In this document: positions 21,058-34,310 of the stretch, piece by piece | Layout of the letters: each line of letters opens with the position of its first letter | Numbering within the stretch: position 1 is the stretch's first letter | From: Prinsepia uniflora | Taxonomy: Eukaryota > Streptophyta > Magnoliopsida > Rosales > Rosaceae | Assembly (NCBI GenBank): GCA_032719365.1 | Contig: CM064874.1 | Span: forward strand, 36,876,716-36,940,715 | Direction of reading: 5' to 3' | Length of the DNA stretch: 64,000 nt | Made by a program: the position numbers and the translations under genes | The notes under the pieces: model-generated | Told to the model about the DNA's origin: nothing | Database searches by the model: none | What the model saw: the letters and a program-made list of their open reading frames with translations, nothing else

Positions 21058-23250
21058 TGTAACGACCCGTCCCGGGAGTCGAGATTAGATTAGAGGTTAA
21101 TGAAGGATTAACGAAGAGAATCGGTAATTAGTTGGACACTTTTGGACGGATAGCGTAGAATGACGATTTTGCCCCTAGAATGGGCAAAATGTTGACTTTT
21201 AGTTTGGACGGTCAATTGGGCATTGACCGATGACCGTGATTTCGACATCCGAGGAGGAAGTTATGATGTTCGGAAGGTTGGGGGCACTTTCTTAATTTGG
21301 TAAAAAGAAGGGCATTTGTTGAATTTTTGAACGACAAGGTTTCTTCACACAAACCAAGGACCGTTAGAAATATTTCGACTTCCTGAGTACAACGACAGGC
21401 GACACGCCTTCATCGGACATCGGACGAATTAGTTTTGAGTCTAGGAATACGAAGGGTAAATTGGTAATTTGTACAATTGAGGGTAAACTGGTCATTTCAT
21501 GCCTAGGGAATTGTGCGCAATGGGAAATAGACACTTGGCAATTTTTGGAAGGGGTGGCCACAGAAATTGTGACGTGTGGCCCCCTCTGGATGGTTAGAGA
21601 AACATCGTTCACCGTCTTCAACCAATTTAAACAAGGTTTGTGCACGGGTAGGCAGGAGAAACAGAGTACGTGCTAGTGTGTGTGTGTGTGGGGCAGAGCC
21701 CAAATTCCCTCAACCCAACCGTCAGCCTGTATGGGTTAGTGAAGAAGAGAGGCTGGAGACGGACGGTGGTAATTGGGCGGTTCACGGCGGTTAGTGGTGG
21801 CTCCCTGAAACCGTGAGGCAAAAAGAAGAACAAGGGACCGTGACGTTGGGAATAAGCATGGGTGTTAGCTTGGTTTAATATGAGAATATTGAAACAGAGT
21901 TGGAACTGGATTGGTGGTGATCAGGACAGAGTACAACGGCGACGGAAAGTTTTGGACGTCAAAAGGAAATGATTGGACCTAGAGACACGGTTTGGGGTGA
22001 CCGGAATATCAAGAATGCCGTGGGGGGCGAAACCTCTGGTTTTCTTCGATTCGAGCAGGTAAGAACAAGTCTTTAAATCATGGTTTAGTAAACTAGATCG
22101 ATTAATTAAAGGGGGACGAACCTATTGGGGTAAAAATGGTTTGGAAACAGGCTGAAAATGGAAGGAACCGTGGACGCCGGTTCAATAGAACCGGCTGAAC
22201 AGTAGACCGAACCGAACCCGGTTCACCTGAGACAGGGATGAACAGTGCAGGCGTGTGAGGCCCACGCGCAGCCCCTTTGGGCGGCGCGTGAGGGCGCGTG
22301 AGGGCGCGTGACACTGTTCATAGGGAAGTTGTCAACATAACTTTTTATCGTATCGATGTAACGAACATTTTGGCGCTAGTTTTGAGGCAATCAGACATCG
22401 TCTCGATATGTTTCGGGATGTCCGAAGGTTTTAGGGCTCGGTTAAAAATAGCTAAAAATACTGGAAAATTATGGGGCTTTAGTATGACCTTTGTGAAGTA
22501 GTTAGTGAGCTTGGTATGGGATTTGGACAGGTTCGGGAAAGCCGAGGATAGCGAAATGGCCGGGAATGGCGTAAGTGCGCGCTTATCGAGGCGACGTCGG
22601 AATGGTGTGTGAGTGGACTTTGCTTTCTAACTCTTGATGCATGCATATATGTTTTATATATTTTATATACGTGATTCTATGAATTGAATTATGGTTTTGA
22701 TGATTTACGATTTTGCACGTTTTTGAGGTATTTTACAGACTTTCACGTTTTACGAGATTTGACGGATATTGTGATTTGAACCTGGTTTTAAGGATTCGAT
22801 TTTGGGATTTGAAATATGATTTAATATCAATGATTTAAAACTGATTTCGGAAAAGTATTTTTGGGCTTGAAGCCCAGATCAGAAAGTGGTTTTAAGAAAA
22901 GTGATTTCGGGTTTTGAATCGGAATTCCGGATGACGATTCGGGATTCGATTTGGGACTTGAAAGAGGATTCCGGGTTTGGGTTCGGAATGGTTATTCTGG
23001 ATGACGGTTTACGGGATGATGGTTTCGGACTCGGATTTGGAAATGGATAATGGATATGAGTTCTGGGTTTGGATCCGGGATCCTGGTGAGATTGCGGATT
23101 CGGATTCGGATATGGATAGTGGTCATGGAATGGATTTGTTGGATCTGGTTATTGGGTTTAAAGACCCGGATTGGGTTTGAAGACCCGGATTGAGTTTAAA
23201 GACTTGGGAGTTTAAAGACTCGGATATTGATATTTCCCCCGTAGGCCTGT
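21058..23250 (+). mobile_element. LTR C, 3' truncated
   Basis: Starts tgtaacgacccgtcccggg inside B. Later blocks match the A/E families: gggcggcgcgtgagggcgcg, gtgtgagtggac (22602-22613), agtttaaagactcgg units and tttcccccgtaggcctgtt, the last also in E at 31978-31998. It breaks off after cctgtt at 23251 and continues directly into LTR D sequence, so its terminus and any second target duplication are gone. Confidence 0.75.
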
Positions 23251-23254
23251 TAAG

Positions 23255-25239
23255 GTGGACTGTCATGCACGGTGGCCGGAGACCCGACATGGTGAGCCTT
23301 TAATTTGAAAATTCAAAGTTTTGATTTAAGAATTATGGGACTTTTTAATGGATTAGGATAGTTTCCTAGGACCTAGACGACCCGTTTGGGATTGGTTTCG
23401 AAGGCAGAGGACGGCGGAGCAACCTAGACAGGGAGCTGAAAATCTGGCCAGGCTGTTAATCGTTCAAAAGGTGAGTTTTAGCCCATGTTTCATGATTTCA
23501 ATTTGGGGGATAAATTTCTGGGATAGATACAAAGAGAATGAAAGAAACGGGATCGATTTTGGTAGTCAGATATGGAAGAACAGACCGGGTTGGGTCTGCG
23601 GGTAGCGTGACCCGGTACAGTGAACCGAGTTGACCCGAACAAAGGATAGGGATGAGATGACGTTATCAGATGACGTCAGTACGTCAGACCTAACATGTCA
23701 GCTGACGCGCCCCCACGTCATCGATGACGTCAGCGTTGACTTTGACCGTTAACCGCTAACGTCAGCGTTGACTTTTTGTTCAACATTGTTCGTACCTTTG
23801 ACCAGTGCGTGGGGGGTGCATGGGCGTGTATTTCGAGGTAGGACCAAGATCATTTTAAAGGTTTCGACGATACGAATCCAATGGTGGTGGTTTCGAGTCG
23901 ATCAAAGATTGTTAGGTTGATCAAATTGAGGTTTAAAGCCTAGGGAAGTATGTCTGGGAGACGTTGAATTTTTTGGGAATATTGGGGGTTCTTGATTAGG
24001 ACTTGTCTAGGTTGGTATTAACCTTTAAGTGTGTTTTGGATAGGTTCGGATGACCCAGAAAGGTTGGATTAGCTCGGAGAGGCTTATGACACGATTTTTG
24101 TAGCGTAGGTTGGACAGTCTATGAGTGTACTTTGTTTTATGAATATGATGCATGCATAAATGTTTTATATGTGTTATGAACATGATTTGAGATGACATGA
24201 GTGCATGTGTTTTAAATATGAATTGTTTGGAATTTTCGTAGGAAAATGCGTTATTGCACGTAGTATACTACTGAGTATACTATATGCTTGTGTTTTATGT
24301 GATTCCAAAGGTTTCACGGAGAGGCGTGAAAACGAAGAATTGACTTGATTTTAGAAGATTTCATGGAGATGCGTGAAATCGAGATTCGGGCATGAGTCCC
24401 AGTTGAACGATCTTGACTTAGGTGAAAGTCAAGGATGATTTGGAAGGTGTTTTGAAAATGAGAAATGGTTTTCAGAGCTTTGATAATATCTTTCGAGCAT
24501 ACGACCCAGTTGATTTGAGGTTTGACTTAGTGTATAGTTAAACGTGAGATAAGTAGGGCTGTGACCCAGTTATGAGTTTTATGAAAGATATTTCCGGCGT
24601 GAGACCCAGTTGTGGATTTTATAGGATTCGAGGAATCCTAGGATATGAAGTGTCATTGGACACTGGATTTTCAGGTTATGACCCATTTGGTGATGTATTC
24701 ACGATGATCTAGAGACGGTCGCAACAGGTGATTTGTTCACGGTGACATACTAGGATTGTGAGCGGTCCTGAGTTATTTGCACATATGCTAGGATTGAAAT
24801 CTTGACTGACACTGAGGATGATGATAGTGGGCAGAGATCCCATATGGTTTTTGAAGTGGGCTGAGACCCCGTACTTGTTTTCTATAATTTGGGCTAAGAC
24901 CCTGTACGTGTTTTCTGTTTGGGCTGAGACCCTATGTGATTCGGTTTTTGGGGCTGAGACCCTACTGAGGTACTGGCTTCGATTGAGAAGAATTTTTCAC
25001 TGAATTTTGATTTGGGGAAGCAATAAGTCTTGCTTCTGAGAAAATATTTGAAAGTTTGTTTTACGATGCATGCGAGCTTTTACGGGAAGGGTATAAATGT
25101 GATTTCGATAAATGATTTTTAATAATTGTGGTTTCTTTCCACTCATATTTTTATGGTTTTTAATAAACTTCAGGTTGATCACGGATGCGGGTTGTGGTAG
25201 AGATCGAGACATCACATGCCACCACCGATCCTAGCGTAC
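23255..25239 (+). repeat. Element D 5' LTR, left piece
   Basis: Matches 58556 onward of the 3' LTR from gtggactgtc. Contains a TGACGTCA-rich stretch (23655-23775), gagaccc/gtgaccc repeats (24375-24965) and the acaaacttcag|gttga-type acceptor-like site. It ends at cgtac (25235-25239), the target site of F. The sequence resumes at 54647. Confidence 0.8.
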
Positions 25240-27902
25240 TGATAGGACTTGTCCCAATCCCCTTGGATTATCTTGGAACGTGCTTGCTCTCGTCTGTCAT
25301 TGGGTGTCAGACCAGGGATAAACTCGTCACCCGCTCGGGGTCCATCAGAGTACACCAGGATCAGTGGTGGCATGTGATGTCTCGATCTCTGCTACAACCC
25401 GCATCCGCTATCAACTGAAGGGTATTAAAACCATAAAAACTGTGAGTAGACAAAACAACAGTTTATAAAACTCATTTATATCGAAAATAAATTTATACCC
25501 TTCACGTAAAAGCATGCATGCATCATAAAATAGTTATTTCAAATCCTTTCTCGAAAGCAAGACGTATTGCTTCCCAAATCAAAACACAGTGAAAACTGCT
25601 TTTCAATCGAAGCCATCATCTCAGTAGGGTCTCAGCCCAAAACCAACACAAGCAAACCAGAATGAAACCTCGACCTAGATCATAGAACACGTGGGAACAC
25701 ATCCCATGGGAAATCATCCCAATATCAATCTTGTTTCTCATCCTAGCATATGTGCATACAGCTCAAGACCGCTCATATTCCTAGCATATCGCCGTGAACA
25801 CATCACTCGTCGTGATTTTCTCTAGATCATCGCGAACACATCGCCGATTGATCTCATAATATCTCATCAGCACTCCTAAGTCGAGCCTCCCTCGGTCATC
25901 GCTTCCCGCGGCTGCTCGATAACAGGCAGTGTATCGTGACATCTCTGGAAGGAACACATCGCAGTTCGGAGGCGAGCGCCGTAACACCCGAGACGAACCC
26001 AAATGTTATCATCATAAATAGGGCCTCAAACATGGAACATCGTCAAATGGGTCACAGCCTGAAACCTAGTGTTCAACGACACTTCATATCACAGGATTCC
26101 TCGAATCCTATCAAATCCACAACTAGATCTTATGCCCGAAATATCTTTCATAAAACTCATAAATGGGCCACTACCCGACTTATCTCACGTTTGACTATAC
26201 TCTAAGTCAAACCTCAAATCAACTGGATCATACGCCCGAAAGATATTTCAAAATATGAAACCCAGTTCTCATTTCCAAAACACTTTCCAATCATAGTTCA
26301 ATTGGGACTCAACCCCGAATCTCGATTTCACGTATCCCCGTGAAATTCTCAAAAACCGTAACCCAGTTCCTCAGTTTCACTCCTCTCCGTGAAACCTTCG
26401 GAACTACATATAACTCATGCATGTAGTATACTCGGCCGAAACCCAAACAACAGATAAAATAGAAATCTCGAACTACGTGAAATAACACAATTTCCTCCGA
26501 AAATGCCCAACAAATCATATTTAAATCACATGCACTCATGACATCTCAAAACATGTTCATAAACACATATAAAACATTTATGCATGCATCATAATCATAA
26601 AACAAAGTCCACTCATAAACCGTCCATACTGCGCCTCGATACGTGCGCCATAAGCCTCTCCGGGCTAATCACCATCACTGGAACTCCCGGACCTGTCCAA
26701 ATCATACTCGAAGGTCACTAACTACTTCTAATAGGCTAAAATTGAATCTCTCAATTTTTCGGGATTTTTAAACATATTTTAAATAGCCCCTAAACCTTCG
26801 GACATCCAAAACTACCTCAAAACGGTGTCCGATCGACTCAAAACTTGTGCCAAAATGTGTGTTACATCGAAAAGATGAACTTACATGTTGATAAATCCTC
26901 GAAATACTGGTCCACGCGCCCTCACGGGCCGCCCAAAGTCCCTGCACGTGAAACCCACACGCCTGCTAAAGTGTCATCGTCAACCTCCGTCGAACCGGTT
27001 CAAATCCGGTTCTCTGGTTTTCGACAAGACCGGTTCTCCTCCGTCCGAACACCATTCAACCCCGTTTTTCTCCCATTCTCTCCGTCTCAGTCTACCCTAT
27101 CTATCTGTGGGTTCAAAATTGTGAACAAGGCCAAAGATCATACCTTTAGATCGAAGAACCTCTGCCTAGTTGTTCGGTCGCCTATCTAGGCTGCTCAGCC
27201 AACCTCCTCCATCCCCAATCATCCCTACATGATCGTACAAACCTCCCAAACATCATCAAATCATCAGGAACAGCCCCAAACGTTTAAAACCAAAAATCCA
27301 AAATTCAAATTTCATGGTTTACGGCTTACCTTTTACTCGTGACTCCACCGCCGTCCACGACAGTTCTATTCTCGACTAGCCATCAACATCTCACCCTCAG
27401 CCTCACTCCCAGTCTCTATGGGTTCCTCAATCGAACTAGCAAGGGAAAGGGGGGTGGGGTGGTTTTCGGTTTTAGGTTCGACGGGTTCTAATTGAATGAA
27501 CATAGGGGATGAATGATGTATGTATGTGTGTAATGGGAGCAATGGATGAGTCATCTGTTGGGCCTGAAATAAATATCTGGGGCCCACTCAGGACAAAAGT
27601 CCACCTGTCTTGTAAAACGTACAATAGTGCTTCGGAACTTCCGTGATTCATAATTTTCCCATCAAACGTACGATTTTGACATACCGCCTGTGTGCGAACT
27701 CGTATCGACCCAATCTACGTAATGGTCCTCGATTCTCGTGCATTGGACCTCCCAGGTCAACAGTTAACTTTTTGCCCTCGTTTAGGGGCAAAATTATAAT
27801 TTCACCCTGAATGTCCGAGAATCCTCGACTAATCCCCGATTAATCCTGCTAATCCATAATTAATTCTTAATTAACCCCAAGAGTTTGGGAAGGGTCGTTA
27901 CA
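25240..27902 (-). repeat. Element F 3' LTR
   Basis: 2663 bp, plus-strand ends tgataggacttgtccc and gggaagggtcgttaca. Partner of 51971-54641. Carries ctcgtattgacc/cgtagatt-type blocks and the conserved TGAGTGGAC motif in mutated form (complement of tccactcata near 26612). Confidence 0.9.
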
Positions 27903-27925
27903 AACTTCCCTCCTTACAAAATTTC
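27903..27925 (-). other. Polypurine tract of element F
   Basis: Minus strand AATTTTGTAAGGAGGGAAGTT lies directly before the 3' LTR. Very similar to the PPTs of D and I (aaggagggaaga). Confidence 0.75.
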
Positions 27926-28256
27926 TTCCTCGAAATTCAAACTGACCCAAATTCCATAACTACACCGTGGAATTCCAATCTTGCCTCCAACTCGGGCACT
28001 CTCGTGTAACCGTACATGTCCGACATAACCACAGTACCCGTCGGTACTCACTGTCACTGGAGCTTCCAAGCTCCAACTCAACTCTCAAGAAGCCACCCGT
28101 CGGTTCGTAAGTCTCACTCGAGACACCGACATTCATCGATCTCACCTGTCACTTTCTCCGACAGGTCAGCTATACGAAGCTGTCATCTAAACAGCTTTTC
28201 AGCCTGATGGTTCTCCTCAATTAACAATCAAGTTGACATCGTAGTCAGTTTTCCAG
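27903..28256 (-). other. Element F interior, PPT-proximal piece
   Basis: Non-coding. Co-linear with about 57640-57998 of D in reverse. Ends at tccag, the target site of solo LTR H. Confidence 0.7.
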
Positions 28257-29810
28257 TGCCACGACCAACCCCCAATCCCCCGGGATTAAGGGCTAAGCCA
28301 TGCTCCCGTCTAACATACATGCGACATGAAGGCTAAACCGACGTCCAACCTCCATGTAACATGTAAGCTGGACAAGGGATTCCCTAATGAACCGTCCAAA
28401 AACTCTCGGACTTCCCAGAGCGCGCAGAAACTACTGTGGATCGCCTATGTGATGTCTCCATCTCTCTCTAACAATAGCCCGCACCGCATCAAACTTGGAG
28501 GGTATCGAAAACATAAAAGACTGTGAGTGGACAAAAATAAAGAATACTTTCAGAAAACAGGTTATAAATTACATTATACCCTCCACAAAAAACCAATGCA
28601 TGCATATGGAAACCATTCCATAAAACCATTTCATATCCAAAATAAGAAAACCATCAATGAAAACCAGAATCATTTCTTTTTCTCAAATTCGTAACTCAAA
28701 TCCAGGGCCTCAACAAGCCCAAAATCCCAAATCATCATTTCCGAAATCCAGTTCCAAAACCCCGAAATCACGTTTATCGAAATTTCTTTTCTAAACTGGT
28801 TTCAAGTCCGAAATCACTTTTCCAAAATCCATTAGAAATCATCAAATCATATTTCAAATCCTAAAATCAAATCATCAAAACCATCATCAAACCATAGTAG
28901 AAAACCCATATCTCGTAAAACGTGCAAATAAATAATTTATCTCGAAATACGTGCAAAACCGTAAATCATCAAGATCATATCATAAACATAGAAATCACGT
29001 ATAGAAAACATATAAAAACATTTATGCATGCATCATAATTTTGAAAGCAAAGTCCACTCAGAGACCATTAGCGTTGTCGCCTCGATACGCGTGCAATTTC
29101 GCTTTCCGGGCTACTAATCCACTATCACCAGCTTTCCCGAACCTGTCCAAATCCCATAATAAGGTAACTAACTACTTCATAATGCTTCTACTAAAGCCCC
29201 GTAATTTCCCAAATTTTTAACTATTTTTAAACGAGCCCTAAAACCTTTGGACAACCCGAAACATATCGAGGCGATGTCCGATCGACTACTTTAAAATATT
29301 CGTTACATCGAATACTTTAAAAGTCATGTTGGAACCTCCCACAAAATTGTTGCCACGCGCCCACATGCGCAGACCAAAGGGGCTGCGCGTGGGCCTCATA
29401 CGCCAGCACAGGTTGTTTTCAACCTCGTGTGAACTGGGTTCGAACCAGTCCAGGCTGACTCGGTCCAGACTCGAACCGGCGTGGGCGGTTCTCCTATATT
29501 TCCATTCCATTTTTTATCCAATTCTAGACCTAATTCATCCTTTAAGTTTTTCCTTTCGATCCCAGTTAAGATATCTAATCAAAACATGAAGTATAAGGTT
29601 TAATTCTACGTCCCAAATCGATGGACTCCATTCTGTTTTTTCTTCCGCCGTATTCTTCGCATCCCAGTAATCTCCAGCCTCGATTCTAGTCTTCCTAGTC
29701 TTGTTTCAAGCTCCAGAGCATGTTTCAATAGATCAAAACAGTTAACAACCCTCAGGCCACGTTCAGCCATTATCAAAACCAAGTCTAACTTCATAGGATT
29801 ACTCACCTGC

Positions 29811-32629
29811 TGTAACAACCCGTCCGAGAGCCGGGATTAAGATAGTGATTAAGGTGGGATCAGTGAGGTTAATTGGTGGTTAGGTGGTCCTGATAGGTCC
29901 GTAAGCTTAGAATGACGATTTTGCCCCTAGTTCGGGCAAAAATGTTGACTTTTTGGACGATCGGGTTTTGGTACGTTGACCGAGGATGGTTACGTAGATC
30001 TCGTTGTCCTGAGTTCGATGACAGGCGGCCCGTAGTCATCGGACTTACGATGTGGGAGTTACGGGTCTAGGAAGTTAGTGGCAAAAGTGTAAAATTGGGT
30101 TAAAAGGAGGGGCAGTTTGGTCTTTTAGTTGTCTGGGGAATTGTGCACAGAGAAGGCAGATGGACGGTTGGGATGGAGCCATTTGGTGAGAGAATGGGGA
30201 GGATTGGTGACACGTGCAAGAGGGCTAGTGGATTCTGATGAGTTCGAGTGTGTGCACGGCCCAAATAATTGGGGTGCAACCGTGTTCGTGTGTTCGTGAT
30301 GGTTTCTTGCACCAGACAGAAACAGAGTGAGATTGGTGAGGGAAATTGAGGGGTGATCGAGGGTGATGGTGTGTGCTGATGAGTTGTGAGTGTGTGATGG
30401 TGATCGGAGAGTGAGAAGGAGCTAGTGAGAAGGTTGGGAGGTGAGGAATCGTGGTGTGTGTGAGTTGAGAGCTCACGGGGACAACCAGAGAAAACAGAGA
30501 AGACTGAGGGCTTGTGGTGGTGCTGTGGCCGTGTGCGGGTGCGATTGACCTCGAGAGGAGGCTGAGGCGACGCGGTGGACTCCAGGGAACGTGGCGGCGA
30601 GCACGGTCGTGGGCGGTTGTAGGTAATCCCTCATCCCTGTAAATTTGCCATGTTTTCCCGTCGAGTTTTGAATCGGAAGTCGTGAGTCACGGGGTTGAAT
30701 CGAAGCATAGAGGGAGGTCTAGGGGACTCAGGGGAGTCCTAGGAGGTCACTGGTTGTGCTGCCGTGACGGGAGGTGCACGGTGGCGGTTGGCACGACGGA
30801 GGGGTTCTATGTGCTCTGTTTTGGCCGTGAGTTTCAGACGGCGAGTTGTGGACCTAGGGATTGAGTCGAAGGTTTAGGAGAGTTGGGTTAGGTTTAGTGA
30901 GGTCCTAGGAAGGGTTTGGAATTGCCACCGTGAAGGGAGATGGCCTGGGTGGTCGGAGAAGGAAACATGGCAGTGTACGGGTTTTGTTCGAGTTTGAATC
31001 GACGAGTTTTAGGGTGAGTCGAGGTGAGTGAAGTACGGGAATGGGTAGCCTAGGATGGGACGATGCTGTTGGTGGAGATAGGAGTCGTTTTGGTGGATGG
31101 AATGAGGAGAACCGCTCTCGCCGGTTCAGGGTGCAGACCACTGGTGCGAACCGGGTCGACGTGAGGTTGACGGTGGTACTGTAGCTGGCGCGTGAGGCCC
31201 ATGCGCAGCCACTTTGGGCGGCGCGGGGGGGCGCGTGCGGAAGTTCTGAGGAAAATAGTCAACATGGTTTTTAGTCTAAATGTTCTAACGAGTCTAATGG
31301 AAGTGGTTTCGGGTTTGTTCGGACGTCGTTTGAGTTTAGTTCCGCGAGGGTGAAGGTTTAGGGTTCCGGTTCGTTACGTTCAGGACCCGGGGATTTTTGA
31401 GGGAATTTAGGTGGATACTCGTGGACGTGTTAGTGACGTAATTTGTCGGTGGTTGACAGGATTAGGATTTCCCGAGGAAGCCGAGGAACGCGCAGGACGT
31501 TCGGGACGCGATTGAGGGCTCGGTACTGTGAGTGGACCCTTTCCTTAAACTCGAACATGCATAACTGCTTTTCTAAATTATTTTATATATGTGATTACAT
31601 GAATGTTGGATTTATGATGCGGTTTTATATACTTGCACGGTTTTCGAGGAAGTAAAGTAATTGGCACGTTTTACGAGAAAAGGGTGATTTTGAAAATAAT
31701 GCTATGAATTTGGGGTTTTCAAATGATAACTGATTTCTGAAGATGATAACGGGATTTTGAAACGTAATTTTGATACTTGAGGGTTCGGAATGGCGGTTCG
31801 GGATGCCGGAAGGGCATCAGACCAGTGATTTCGGATTCGGGTTTGGATATGAATTTAGAAATGGTTTTCAAATGGTTTGGATTGGATTTGCTGGATCTGG
31901 TTATTGGGTTTAAAGACCCGGATTCTGATTAATGGGGGACGGGCCCGGATTGAGTTTAAAGACTCGGATATATTGATATTTCCCCCGTAGGCCTGTTGAG
32001 TTTAAAGACTCGGGAGTTTAAAGACTCGGATATTATTGAGGCCTATTGAGTTTAAAGACTCGGGAGTTTAAAGACTCGGATAGGTCCAGCAGGTTTGATC
32101 GAAAAAAATAATGATTTGATGTTCATGGTTTCTGATACGATTTTATGATTCATATGCTATGATTTCTATAACTGTTTTATAGTGTTTCTGTTTCTTATGA
32201 TGTTTTATGATGATCGATCTCTAACTGTTTTAATAACTGGGTTATGCATGTGGTTTTCAAAACGGAGGGTAAAACTCGGTTTTCTTATAAAATGGTTTTA
32301 GACCTTTTATTTTATTTACGGTCCACTCACACCTTTTATTTTTAACTGCCCTCCAGGTTGTGGAGCTAGCGCGGGGTTCCAGCGTCGAGGGCAGCGTCTG
32401 AGGCATAGAAGTCACGTGAGGGATTCCGGAGGGTTTTAATTTTTTTTCCGCGTGCGTGTATTTATTATCGGTTTTGATTTCTTTGTAATTCGTACTAGGC
32501 TCTGTAAAACTTTAACTTTGGGATTTATTGAGTGTATTCTCCTGCGTCCGACTACATTTAGTGTCGGGGTGTCAGACGGGAGCAGGATTTACCTCGGGTT
32601 TCGGGGTGAAACCAGGGTGGGTCCTGACA
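29811..32629 (+). repeat. Element E 5' LTR
   Basis: 2819 bp, tgtaacaacccgtccg to ggtcctgaca. Includes gtgagtggac at 31528-31537 and gtccactcac at 32321-32330, an acceptor-like ccctccag at 32349-32356, and a local duplication of the gagtttaaagactcggga unit (31997-32082). Confidence 0.93.
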
Positions 32630-32631
32630 AT

Positions 32632-32643
32632 TGGTATCAGAGC
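32632..32643 (+). other. Primer-binding site of element E (tRNA-iMet)
   Basis: tggtatcagagc, two bases after the 5' LTR. Confidence 0.93.
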
Positions 32644-32733
32644 CTAAGTTTGTCGAGTTTGTTGGGTCTGTTGGTTTGTGAGGTTGTGTTTTAGTTGTTT
32701 GACTACTTCTATGCCTCTTTCTGCGTGCGGTTG

Positions 32734-33603
32734 ATGATGCCTCCGAGACGTGGACCCTCTCCACGACCTGAAGAAGAAATGGCGAGGGGAACTGAGAATA
32801 CTACGATTGAGCGAGCCCAGCGGCTCGGGGCTACTACTTTTAGTGGTGGGGCTGATCCTGAGGAAGCCCAGAGGTGGATTACCAGACTTGAGCGGATCTT
32901 TGCGGTGATGCATTGCCCGCCAGAGGAGCGAGTGTTGTTGGCTACATTTTTATTGGATGGTGCGGCGTATGAGTGGTGGTATACCCTCGAGTTGTCTGGT
33001 TGGGATGCCCATACGGTGACCTGGGAGACGTTTAGGGAACGATTCCTGGAACAGTATTATCCTCGTTCTTTCCGAGATGCTAAAGAGGCTGAATTCCTGC
33101 AGCTCCAACAAGGGAATATGACAGTGGCTGAGTATGAACGGAAATTCCAGATGTTGTTTCGGTTTGCTCCTGCTTTTGTGGCCACTGAAGCCGAGAAATA
33201 CCATAGGTTTGAATTGGGCATGCGAGGCGAGATTCGAGCCATCGTGACGGCTGGATCGTTTGCTACTCTCCAAGACTTGTCGGATGTTGCGGTGAGGGTT
33301 GAGGCTAGTTTGCCGGTGCGGCGCCGGGAGCCATTTTTTCTGGAGCTTCGAGCCAGCGGACACCGAAAAGGGGTAACTTCGGTGGAGCATCGTCGTCGGG
33401 CGATGATCGTTTCGGTAGGCCTGGTAGTTTCCAGAGTTCAGGATTTCGGGGTTACCGAGCACAGCCGACTCCGCAAACGAGTGCGACGTCTGTTGCGTCG
33501 ACAGGGCGACCAGGTCCTTTTGGTCGGGATGTGTGTTTCTACTGTTGGGAGCGAGGTCATTTCCGACGTGAGTGTCCACTGTTGCCACAGGAGGGTGGTG
33601 TAG
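32734..33603 (+). pseudogene. Element E gag, frameshifted before the zinc knuckle
   Basis: Likely start ATGATGCCTCCG at 32734 or 32737 (MPPRRGPSPRP). The frame's TTG extension upstream is not credible. The gag core is intact: ERAQRLGATTFSGGADPEE, WITRLERIF, FLLDGAAYEWWYTLEL, FLEQYYPRSFRDAKEAEF, then FELGMRGEIRAIVTAGSF and VRVEASLPV. Register is lost at a run of six T (33334-33339). Downstream of it the recognisable gag sequence is in another frame and this frame ends as nonsense at 33603. Gag normally forms the cytoplasmic particle that packages the RNA. Confidence 0.9.
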
Positions 33604-33842
33604 GCCGCCCCGGACAGAGTACAGCGTCAGGGACAGCAGGCACTAGAGGAGGTGGTGGTGCCACTAGTAGTTTGAGGGGACGTGGTAGAGCGTCGGGATC
33701 TCAGGCCCGAGTGTTCTCGATGACTCAGCAGGAAGTTCATTCGGCACCAGATGCGGGGATAGGTACTTTATTAGCTTTGCTTGTGTTGTATCCAGTTTTG
33801 TTGTTAGAGTCTGGGAGCGAGTCTAGGATTTTCCCTAGGTGA
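33340..33842 (+). pseudogene. Element E gag C-terminus with CCHC knuckle and protease stub
   Basis: Continuation of gag in the shifted frame: a Ser/Gly/Arg-rich linker, then the zinc knuckle CFYCWERGHFRREC (C-x2-C-x4-H-x4-C, from 33534), a Gly/Arg/Ser-rich tail and MTQQEVHSAPDA. The last part, LLLESGSESRIFPR, stands where relatives have the protease active-site loop, but the catalytic Asp and the D-x-G-A motif are not recognisable. Stop at 33840-33842. The knuckle binds RNA during packaging. Confidence 0.82.
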
Positions 33843-34310
33843 CCTGAGGAGTGTTACAGTGGAAGGATGACGGAGGGAATAGGAAAGGAGTGACTATAAC
33901 TGATCGATATGAGGTTATTGAAGGAGAGAACCCACAAGCTAGAGTTTGCCTTTAGGACTTTGTAGATTTATTCCGCTAGTGGCCGACGTAGCAACCGAGG
34001 GAGGTGCGGTGGTTGTACGTGAGGATGTGCTCTGTGAATCCTATCAGGTACTCCATATGAGGTATTGTAAAATACCTTTGTTTTCTGTTCATAGAGTTTC
34101 CCTTGCGTACACCATACAGTTGTTACAAAGAGAGGGTTGGCCGTGGTAACAGTAGTTGGGGATGGTGTGAAATACCCAAGGTGGGGATGATAGACAGGAA
34201 ACCCAGGAGAAGTTGTTGTTGACCTAGTGTTGATTACCAAGTAGGAGACCCTAGGTGTCGGGAACTAGCTGTGGAATTTCGGAGACGAAATTCTTTTTAG
34301 GTGGGTAGAT
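33843..34310 (+). other. Element E interior after gag, no pol
   Basis: 468 bp without RT, RNase H or IN similarity. It ends in a polypurine tract, tttttaggtgggtagat (34294-34310), matching element A's PPT apart from one base. This is the scar of the pol deletion plus 3' leader. Confidence 0.7.
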
